Assembly (NCBI GenBank): GCA_949152475.1 | Contig: OX424560.1 | Coordinates: 372,001-436,000, forward strand | DNA from: Terebella lapidaria | Lineage: Eukaryota; Annelida; Polychaeta; Terebellida; Terebellidae | Reading direction: 5' to 3' | Length of the DNA stretch: 64,000 nt | Shown: positions 12,601 through 24,600 of the stretch, piece by piece | Position numbering within the stretch: position 1 is the stretch's first letter | Layout of the letters: every line of letters starts with the position of its first letter | Notes under the pieces: model-generated | What the model saw: the letters and a program-made list of their open reading frames with translations, nothing else | Database searches by the model: none | Told to the model about the DNA's origin: nothing | Translations under genes and position numbers: made by a program

Positions 12601-15600
12601 ATAAATCACCTGTTTTTGTGAAGCATGCAATAGAAGATATTCAGATCTAGTAATAGATTCTGAGTGACTTGATCATTTGTTCTGGCATCTTAGTGGTCAA
12701 GCTGACCGAGTTACAACCCCTGTACATGATTAGTTTGGGGACCATGGTAACTACAGATAGCCTGGGTTGGCTGTTAGTGCCAGGTGGGTCTACAGTTTGT
12801 ACCGTGAACTCCATGCCGTCTCTATCCATGCGGAACGTCGAGCGACGAGTGACAATCTGAAAATTGTCACGCCACAGCACAGCTTTATCAATCAACGTCC
12901 GTAAACACTGACCATTGCAAGGCACTAAGACCACAGGGAGTCTATACAATGCAGGTTTTACAACCACACAACAATTTACTACCTATCACAAACAAAGAGT
13001 TCATGCCAATACTTCACCAATCAACAATGTTTTGAAAACCTTTAAAACGTTGTTTTCGAAGACACCGATGTCAATCATACAGCAACTGCTTCTTGCCAGA
13101 TATGATACAAACAATTCCAGATTGGTACAAGTATACAAAGAACATCCTAGACACCACCCCATGGCCTGCACCCCCTCCTCTACCCATCTGTACCTTGGAC
13201 TGTCCGCCCTGGTTCAGGAAGTGGTACATTGACCCCCCCCCCCCCCATCTGTACCTTGGACTGTCTGCCCTGGTTCAGGTAGTGGTACATTGACCCCCCC
13301 CCCCCCCCATCTGTACCTTGGTCTGTCCGCCCTGGTTCAGGTAGTGGTACATTGACCCTCCCCCTCCCCCCATCTGTACCTTAGACTGTCCGCCCTGGTT
13401 CAGGAAGTGGTACATTGACCCTCCCCCCCCCCCCATCTGTACCTTGGACTGTCTGCCCTGGTTCAGGTAGTGGTACATTGACCCTCCCCCTCCCCCCATC
13501 TGTACCTTAGACTGTCCGCCCTGGTTCAGGAAGTGGTACATTGACGGGTCCTTGGCCAGTTTGAACTGGGATAGCTTCTGGTCGCCCGACCCAAACAGCA
13601 ACTGTAACCATGTCAACAGAACAGTTAGATATCATCAAATAAAACATAGCACCACGGGCTAAGATAGGTTACCAGACAATATTGGTTTAACGTTTAAACA
13701 CCACAGGTGAGATATGACCTTGAGATTTACCAATCGAGGTCATCTTTGTGAACCTCAATCCCACCATTAGGTGTGCAGCATACAATGTATCACTTCATGT
13801 TCATAATACAAACATAAGCTCTATCAACAAGTATTTTGTCTAGAGGCCAATTTACACATTTCAGGTCAGGCATGACCTTATGATTTAGCATTCGAGGTCA
13901 ACCTCTTGGTCAGCTATACATGCACCATATATGACTTCCTATAATGCAATCCTAAGCTGTTTGTGCAAGTGCTTAGCCCCAGAGGCCAATTTATACATTT
14001 CTTGTGTAAAATCACCTGACGTCAAGTTCAAGGTCACCAAATACAAACATATAAGCTCTATCTTAGTATTTTGTCTGCAGAATCCAATTCACACACAGGT
14101 CAGGCGATACGTTGAGATTTAGTCTTGAAGGTCATTTAAGGTTATGTTCCACCAAGAGAATAACATTCAGAAAGATTCGACCATATACTTTGAAGTTAAA
14201 ATTGTGGATGACGGATGCAATGCCACGCCATCTTCAAGTTATTGGACCATATGTCTGGTAACCAAAAATTGCATTGCACCTTCACTTGACATTTGGGGGA
14301 ACTTTGTGGACATCGATATTTGATGATCTCTAAAACATTGTAACATTTGTGGACTTGGGAAACTGACCTGGTAGAACGAGTGGAAGTTGCGCTCGCCTTT
14401 TTGCTGGTGAACCACCCGAGACTGCAAAAACAAACAGGTACAAGTCTTACTATCAAATCACTCTCTATACAATCCACAACCTTTCTACAACCAGGTGACA
14501 AGTGTAAAGTTACATTATGATTAAGACACCCCCACCCATGTCAGGTTACATTATGATACCAGCGTGTAGTAACATTATGACAGTGCTTTACTACAAAGTA
14601 AATTTACTGAAAGACAATGTCAAAGATACCCAGGATAGATCACTGTTTTCAGGGATGCTGGTACATTGGGTACATTATGACAGGACACACAAACCTTCTC
14701 CAGAAGGTAGTTGTTGATGTGGCCCCCGATCGGGTCGCCCTTGAAGTCAAAGTTGATGTCCATGTACTTGCCAAATCTGCTGGAGTTGTCATTGCGATTG
14801 GTTTTGGCATTTCCAAATGCTTCCAGAATACAGTTTGACTGCAGCAGGATGTTTTTCACCCTAAAACAATAAAATAATATCTCACCCTAAAACAATAACA
14901 TAATATCTCACCCTAAAACAATAACATAATATCTCAACTTCAAATACAACAGCTGTATAATATGGTTAGAAATATATGTTTAGTTGTTTAGCTGGTATTA
15001 TACAACAACAAACTCCCACCTCTCCACCTCCTTCTGACCCCCCACGTTGGTTACCGCGGCGATGTATTTCATGATGATCTTGGAGGCCTCTGTTTTCCCA
15101 GCACCACTCTCTCCTGTACAGCCAAGATAGAAAAAGTTTGAAAAATTTGATAAAAGGGCACAAACCGGAATCAACAATGTCAATTCTGCTCCATATTTGC
15201 ACAAGAAATATAAATACTTTTCAGGATACATCAAATATTTCATAACAAGAATATTCAATATACCGTATTGGTCCTAATAGTGGCACATGCCCCAATAGTG
15301 ATCATGATAGTAGAGCACCCCCATTCTTTTGCCCAAAAATGTTCGATTTTTGTAACCAAATAATTCACTTCATATTTTTCTAATAAGGTAATGGAATGTT
15401 CAAATCCAAACATTCATGTTATTTGAATCATAATAAAGGAGATTAAAGGCTATAGGTATAATATTCAACATTTTTCTTAAATTTGACCTCAAGTTTGGCC
15501 TCAATTTTGCTCGCGCTGCTGCAGGGAGTCTTGCTTTGGCTCACCGTGCTACTATTAGGACCAATACGGTAATACATGTAATATGGGGAACATATTTTCA

Positions 15601-18600
15601 AGAAAATTACATTTCTGGATTTTGAATTATGTAACTCAAACATGTTGGATTTGTGAATTTGATATGGAAATCAGGAAATTTTTTTTACAAAACACATCAA
15701 TATGCCAGATTGTTGGTACACACCTAAATGTCAATTGTTCTAGTAAACAGAAATGTCACAATTTATTGACTGACTGACATTAAAAATAGAGCCATTACTT
15801 CACGGCATCATTTTAAATACAAACACTGTTACAGTAGGTTATTGTGTTCTTTTATACATCAGGATTCAGGAGTACAGATAATCGTGTCTACAGTCTCAAT
15901 GGGCTGATTGCTATAAACTGTGTCATTTACAACAGTCATTGACAAAGTACACGAGTCAGTTGTAAAGTTACAGAAATTTATGTATGCAGATTACAGATCT
16001 TGTTATGTTGTTGTGGACCTGCTAATGCTGAACCATAAGACAAGTGTAACAAGAGTAGAGAGTCAAGATTTGGTCATTACCCGGTGGAGTGAGACCCCCC
16101 TGTCTCTGGGGGGTGAGAGGGGTCGTGTGGCTGTCATGGATACAAGGTAGTCATGTGACAACTTGACCACGCAGGCTCCTTGAACCAACCAGGTAAAATG
16201 TTGTGATTTCACATGTCCATTACTCTGGGTTACACAGTTTACTCCTGCAGAAATGTCCTACATTCTCATGATTCTGGCTGAGTTCTTGTGTCTGTTGATA
16301 TGTCCTACGTTCTGGCTGAGTTCCTGTGTCTAGTCACTACTTTCAGAAAACTGTTTCCAATCGGACACAATTTATTTCACAAAAAACACGATGTACATTT
16401 CATCATGTGCATGGTGCAAAAATGAAACCACATTCACTCTAAGCATAAACAACATATGTAGTAGAAACATATAATGCATGAGGAATTTATTCACGTCACA
16501 ACAAAACTCACATACCGGCAGACATACATGAACTTTATATGATATTTTACTCGAATCAGAGACAATATTTGTCTTCTGTAAGCCTGAACAATACTGGCTG
16601 CTTGATACCGGTACAAAGTAAACATGATTCACAGGTGGAGCACTTGTATCCACGGCGATGTGGAGTGCCGGGGTAACCATGGTGATAGTGGGAGGGGGAG
16701 CTGTAACACATGAGCATGAAATGTTACCTTACAATGCTAGTACCGCACAATCAATTGTGTCGCTCGGGAAGGAAAATTATGATTTTCTCTGCAAATTTTT
16801 CACGGTCTGCTTATGATGAGTCACGCAGAAAACATGCAATGATTTTGACATTTCTCTCGACCGGCTAGGATTGCGGGGTGGGGGGTGGGGGGGACATTTG
16901 GGACCTGTACTGATTTCTATACAACAAGTGTCTAGGTGCAGCACAGCTGTATCAGACAAGGCTGGCATAGCAACACTACGACACACGGGTCAGGCCCCGA
17001 CACACGACATAGGGTCAGGCCCCGACACACGACACACGCTTACATACCTCACAAACTGAACACACAGCGACATTACATGTAGTAAACATCGTAAACCTCT
17101 ATCACATAGAGAGAGCATAGTAAAGTGTATACACCCCTTGAAAAGACATAGTTATTGAGCATGTTGAGGGCCTGGGTATCAGTAATAAAACGTTTATCTT
17201 GTTTATCCATTATTATGTTTTACTGCCTTGCTTGTCACAACTCTACCATGCTCTACATGCTCTAATTACGCCTGATCAAATCACATGCTCGGCAATTATA
17301 CCACTGCAGTCAAAATATAATATATATTTCCATAATCACATAATCATGATAACGAGCACATGGAAGAGTAATTTGACTTGTTTTCGGACCGTTATTTATG
17401 TTGTATGGTGTACAATACATAAACATCATAAGTACTGTACATTGACTCTCCACCACAAATTGTAATCAGAACAACACACCAGATGGTGACAATCCTCACA
17501 GAGCATAAGTCGATTGTCCTAATCAAAATGTATCAATAGATCTTGTTCCTCAAGCAACCTGGTGAACTCAGTATATAGAAAGATTCTTGGTTTACAAGAA
17601 CTTATAAACATTAAAGTGAAGAGGTACAAAGACACAATCTGCCCCAGTGAGGAGTGTATCAGCCATGTCAGTGGGTCAGTGATAGAATCCACAGGATATC
17701 ACAAGAAATGAATAACGCAGTAGAGAGATGTATATTTATGATACTATCTATGTATGTATCTGCTAGTTATTTGACTCATTTGTGTCTGCCATGGATTGAT
17801 TGAGATAATTGACGTTGGTCAACAGACAAGTACTCGTGGTCCCAGAACCAGTCTATCGTATATATATCACAATGTACATGTATGTGTGTATGATGGTGTA
17901 TGATGGTATGATGTATCCTCATCCTGTATAGATGATGTGGCTGACACGGATATTGTATATCTCTGAGCCCAAGTACAAATCATTATTAATTAATCTGTGT
18001 GACACTAATTAATATGTACAGTTATACTTCAACCAGTGTATTTAAATATTTAGGACTGCATGTCTTTGCCACTAGCAGGCAATGACTACTATTAAAGCTC
18101 CAAAAACTGAAAGCCTGCACAAACAAGATAGGAATGACTATGCACCCAACTAATTTGAAATTCTTCATGATTAATGGGAAGGAGACAGACCCAATCACCC
18201 TTGAAGAGATCACCATCGCTCACAATCGCAGTCAGTATAATCCTGCACCAGCACTCAATGTCAGAACTGACCTTGACATTCAAGGTCCTTGACATTGACC
18301 TTAGCTTGACGTCACACTACTCTGACCTGACATGATTCTGACCTCAGCTTGACGCAACACTACTGACTACTTTGACCAGACATGACCTTGACCTTAGCTT
18401 GACATCACACTACTCTGACCTGACATGACCTTGACCTCAGCTTGATGTAACACTACTCTGACCTGACATGATTCTGACCTCAGCCTGACGTCACACTAAC
18501 TAACCTGACATGATTCTGACCTCAGCTTGACACAACACAACTGACTACTTTGACCTGACATGACCTTGACCTTAGCCTGTCATCACACTACTCTGACCTG

Positions 18601-21600
18601 ACATGACCTCAGCTTGACGTAACACTACTCTGACCTGACATGATTCTGACCTCAGCTTGACGTCACACTACTCTAACCTGACATGATTCTGACCTCAGCC
18701 TGACGCAACACTACTGACTACTCTGACCTGACATGACCTTGACCTTAGCTTGACGTCACACTACTCTGACCTGACATGATTCTGACCTCAGCTTGACGCA
18801 ACACTACTGACTACTCTGACCTGACATGACCTTGACCTTAGCTTGACGTCACAATACTCTGACCTGACATGACCTTGACCTTAGCCTGACGTCACACTAC
18901 TCTGACCTGACATGACCTTGACCTCAGCTTGACGTGACACTACTCTGACCTGACATGACCTTAGCTTGACGTGACACTACTCTGACCTGACATGATGACC
19001 TTGACCTCAGCTTCACACGACACTACTCTGACCTGACATGACCTTGACCTTAGCCTGACGTCACACTACTCTGACCGGACATAACCTTGACCTCAGCTTG
19101 ACGTGACATTACTCTGACCTGACATAACCTTGACCTCAGCTTGATGTGACACTACTCTGACCTGAGATAACCTTGACCTCAGCTTGATGTGACACTACTC
19201 TGACCTGACATAGCCTTGACCTCAGCTTGATGTGACACTACTCTGACCTGACATGACCTTGACATCAGCTTGATGTGACACTACTCTGACCTGACATGAC
19301 CTTGAAGTCAGCTTGATGTGACACTACTCTGACCTGACATGACCTTGACCTCAGCTTGATGTGACAATACTCTGATCTGACATGACCTTGACCTCAGCTT
19401 GATGTGACACTACTCTTGACCTGATATGACTCTGACCTGAGATGACGATACACGTGTCCTTGGAGCGTCGTTTCATGGCCTTGTAAGCGGCGTCCGCGAT
19501 AGCAAAGACGTGCGGGGGTCGCTCGTAGATCTCGCGGCCACGGTACATGTCTACATACTCCTTGTTGTAGATATCCATGGTGCGGTACGGGTTCACCGAC
19601 ACCACCACCTCCCCAATGTATGTGTAGATCCGACCTTTCTCAAACCTGCAGCCGGGGGAAGTGTTGGGAGTTTGTGAATCATCAACACAGAATAGTTCAA
19701 TGGGAACAGAAGAAACAGTACAATGTACAGTCCAGACAATATAGCATAAGCGTATTTCTGCAGAAATAGCTTTTTCCGCATCCCTGCAGAAATACAAAAT
19801 ATTGTATTCAAAATATAGAAATACATGAAACTGTATTCCTGTTGTCAGTACAAAACACACAATATCGTATTTGTAAACACTGAAACCTGTGAATTCTTTC
19901 AACCTGTGAATCTCTCCAGCCGAAATCGGGAAAATTCAAAATACAGTGGATCCTGTGTTAAAGACCACCTGGTTTGAGACCACCCTGTGTTTTAAGACCG
20001 CTTCACTTGGTCCCAAGTGGCCTTTTATCATGTAAATGAACCTGTCATGAGAGACCACCTGTCATTTAAGACCACCTTTTTGGGGTCCCTTGGGTGGTCT
20101 TAAAACACAGGATCCACTGTAGCTGCCAAAAGTGGTTACGCTACCTTGAGTGTATAAATGATGTATAACATATAGTATGTCCCAAGTCCGAAATCAAGCT
20201 CCGTTTCGCTCTACGACTCATTGTTTCCAAGAAACTGACACTTTTATTGTAACATGGGAAACTCTATCTAAAAATTAGCCCAAAGGCTAAGACAGGTTAC
20301 CGGACAATTTTGGTTTGGCCATGGCAGCATTGGCAGGTAACAGACCTTGAGATTTACCAATCAAGGTTCGCAGTGTGAACAAATGACCTTGAGATTTACC
20401 AATCAAGGTCATCCGTGTGAACTTCGATGTCACCATTACATGTTCATAATACTGTAACAAAACCATGCAACTGCCGCGCTGAAACGTTCGTTAGGAACGG
20501 TCACGTGATCTACAAAGTCCACTTGCGAAGACACCGTTCCCGGAAGAACCGTTCGCGGAAGCACAATTGCGGAAGCATCATCAGCGGAAGCATCAGTCGC
20601 GGAAGTACCGTTCGCGGAAGTACCGTTCGCGGAAGAGGAGCCTTCGCGGAAGAACCGTTCGCGGACGCAGTCTTCACCACGTGGAGAAGAGTGCGGAAGA
20701 TACGTTCGCGGACGAAGATGCGCGCGCAGCCACCCTGGCTATATAAGGGAGAGCGGACGGCCGCTCTGAGAGCACTGCAACAGCGACATCGACCGTGGGG
20801 AGATCGTCACCGCCACAGCCAAGGGACTCGACGAACTCCGTGCGGACGACTCCTTCTTCAGGGCCTTAGAGTCAACCGGGATTAGACCGACTACCTGGAG
20901 AAACCATTCGACTAAACGGGACAAGAAACTTCAACGGGAAGGGACAGAGAGACGCCACCGGCTAAGAACTCTTTTTAGTTGTGCCCTCGTGCACTATTTA
21001 TTTTTGAAATGTGATCATACAGTGCTCCATGTCTGAACTTCATATTTGTACGTCACGTGGGTGACCAGCCATACAATTGTAAGTTGATTTGATGTATATA
21101 AATCTTCAATTTATTTACATCTGAGTTGCTTCTTGCCTAAGTGAAGCCGGTAAGCTACGGAGTGATGATACACCAGCGTTGGGGGACACCAATTTAGTGA
21201 CGGCTCTCGAATCACAACGAGCGGGAGTTACATAAAGTCTATACGATCAGAGAAACCAGGTTTTTTGGGCCACACCGAAAACAAGTCATTACCAAACATC
21301 ACAATACAAAGATATATCTGGGTGGAATCGTTTAGGCCGCTCAGGTCAATTTACACATTACGAGTCAGACATTTGGCACTCAAGGTCATCTGACGTTAAG
21401 ATCAAGGTCATCATTAGTTGTGCCATATATTATGTCTTGCTATATGTTCATAATGCAAACATGAGTTCTATCTGCAAGCATTTCATCTATAGAAACAAAT
21501 CTGGGCATTTTTTGACCCCAAAATGGCTGTTCTGACCTTTCAAGGTCATCGAAGGTCAAATTCAAGGTCACCACACAAATCGCCATATATGACTTCCCAT

Positions 21601-24600
21601 TTGAAAGTGCTAATATCTAAGCTCCATCTTCAAGCGTACTATGAGTACAGTCCGGGCAGCTCCCATTATGAAGGGAAAAAGTGCCGAAAATTTTCTAAGT
21701 CCAAAATTTTTTTCAAAGGGTGAAAAAATTTTTTTTTCCAAGGTCAAATTCAAGGTCACCACACAAGTCGCCATATATGACTTCCCATTTGAAAGTGCCA
21801 ATTTCTAAGCTATATCTTCAAGCGTTCTATGAGTACAGTCCTGACAGCTCCCATTATGAAGGAAAAAAGTGCCGAAAATTTTCTAAGTCCAACATTTTCT
21901 TCAAAGGGTGAAAAATTTTTTTTGCCTAGAAATGGCCCAAAATGGATAGTAATGCGATTTGGGGCGAAAAAATTTTTTTTGCCGACTCGTCGAAAATTCA
22001 AATCGGCCGCCACATGGAGATCGGCGATTCAAGGGCAACAAAACTTATACACATCATAAAGGTACATAAGGGGAATCTTTTGAAACAAAAATCTCAAAAC
22101 TGATCGGACAGTTTTCGAGATTAGACGGACAAGGTGCAAATTTGGGCATTTTTCAACCAAAAAATGGCTGTTTTGACCTTTCAAGGTCATCCAAGGTCAA
22201 ATTCAAGGTCACCACACAAGTCGCCATATATGACTTTCCATTTAAAAGTGCCAATTTCTAAGCTCCATCTTCAAGCATTCTATGAGTACAGTCTTCACAG
22301 CTCCCATTATGAAGGAAAAAAGGTCCAAAATTTTTTTCAAAGGGTGAAAAAAAATTTTTTGTCTAGAAATGGCCCAAAATGGATAGTAATGCGATTTGGG
22401 CCGAAATTTTTTTTTTTCGTCGACCCGTCGAAAATTCAAAATGGCCGCCATACGCAGACCGGCGATTCAAGGGCAACCAAACTTATACGCATCACAGAGG
22501 TACATAAGGAGAATCTTTTGAAACAAAAATCTCAAATCCGATCAGACAGTTTTTGAGAAAACGACCGTCAAAGTCCAAAATTAGCTGTTTTTCGTCAAAA
22601 ATGGCCGCCATTTTGAAAATAATTCGAAAATCAAAAAACTAAAAAATACCTCCCTCTCGAAATATTTTTAAGCATTTTTGTGCAAAATTTCAGGAAGATT
22701 CAATCGTAAACTTTAAAGATATGAATGTTGACGGACGACGGACGACGGAGGACGACGGACGCCGACGACGACGGACGCAACGCCACGGCAATAGGTTATC
22801 GGACCAAAGGTCCGGTAACCTAAAAATGGCCGGGTATAAGAGTCAACTACCGGTGAAACGACATTTGTGCTGTACTATGTGCTAGTTCTCTGAGCTGAAT
22901 TAGAGAAAAAATTATCAAACAAATTTTGTGCAAATGACAACTACATTTAACATTGGAAATCCCTATCTCGAGCCTGGCCCGAAATTTCAAAGACCCATGG
23001 TTCGGCCCGAAACGATTCAATCGACGAAAAAATTAAAATGGTCCGGAGATACATGTATGGGCCCTCCATGCAGAGTTCTGCAACCATTGCCTGAATGTTT
23101 TTCGAGTTATTGTCAGGAAACCAAGTCTCAAAATCAGCCTTGATTTCATCCTCACAGACCTCGGAGCCAGCTCAAAAACAAGGGTGCTGTAGCTTACCGG
23201 CAATCATGAGAAACGCAGAGTATTGATTTTCCAACATATAAATTGTTACACGGATCTTGAACTCTAATTGTCAAAACATGTTCGTAAGTGTTGCTGGAAA
23301 CACATTTTCTGCATGGACCATAATACGAAATCAAATTACACATCACAAAGGTAAAGAGAAACTTATACATAATATTGAGAAAAACTGTCTGAATAGATTT
23401 TGACAAAATGGCCACCAAAGACAAAATTCATCGTTTTTGACCTTTCAAGCTCATTAAAGGTCAAATTCAAGGTCATCACTCAAACCGCAATATATGATTT
23501 CCCATTTGAATGTGCCAATACTTAGGCTCTATTTTGAAGTCTTCTATGAGTTTTCTCCGCACAGCTCCCATTATGAAGGAAAGTTGGGTGAAATTCCAAA
23601 AAAATTTTCAATGGCCAAAAAAACCCGCCAACCCGTCAAAAAATCAAAATGGCCGCCACAGGCAGACCGGCGATTCAAGGGCAACAAAACTCATACACAT
23701 CATAGAGGTACATGAGGGGAATGTTTTTAAACAAAAATCTCAAAACTGATCCAAAACATTTTGGCGATTCAAGGGCAACAAAACTCATACACATCATAGA
23801 GGTACATGAGGGGAATGTTTTAAAACAAAAATTTTCAATGGCCAAAAAAAAATTTTTCTTTTTTGCTGAAAATGGCTCAAAACGAATAGTGACTTGATTT
23901 GGGACAAAAAAAATTTTTTTCGCAGACACGTCAAAAAATCAAAATGGCCACCACACGCAGACCGGCGATTCAAGGGCAACGAAACTTATACACATCATAA
24001 AGGTACATGAGAGGAATGTTTTGAAACAAAAATCTCAAAACTGATCAGACAGTTTTTGAGAAAATGGCCTCCAAAGTCTAAAATTGGCAATTTTTCGTCA
24101 AAAATGGCCGCCAAATAGGCAAAAACGACTCAATCAGAAAAATTTAAAAACTGTCTTTAGATACTGGCCCAAGGTATGTTCTGACAAATTTATGGAGAAA
24201 TTCATTATGTCAAAAAATTAGCCCAAGGGCTAAGAAAGGTTACCGGACAATATACATTTTAGATATTAGCCTTTTGTCCAGTGACCTTGAAAATAATTTT
24301 TCAACAAATATATCACTTCTAGTATGTCCACAATAAATTCCTAAGCTGTAAAGTCGATAATAAGTGAGATATTAGCCATTCTGTGATCGGTGATGTGATC
24401 TAGAAAATGAGGTCAAAGTTCAAGTTCATGAGAAGATTCAGTATATATCATTCCTCTATATTCGCAATTGATTCCTAAGCTGTAAAGATGATAATAAGCG
24501 ACATACTAGCCATTTTGTTCTCTGACCTTGAAAATTGGATCAAAGGTCAAATTCTAGATCACCAAAATATTCAGCATACACCATTTCCTATATGTTCACT

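Noticed and set aside
12647-12967. Protease-like reading ([15 protein letters not shown]) in MYO1D intron 6
   Set aside because: The NGQxLRTLID wording resembles retropepsin-type domains, but the catalytic DTG/DSG is absent and no flanking domain follows.
20427-20885. 152-codon plus-strand frame, Arg/Ser-rich
   Set aside because: Translation of the GTTCGCGGAAG repeat block and TATA region of an LTR-like insert.
23494-23979. Short frames in intron 1 repeats (also 21523-22556)
   Set aside because: Repeats rich in ATGGCCGCCA give recurring starts in several frames; no conserved product.
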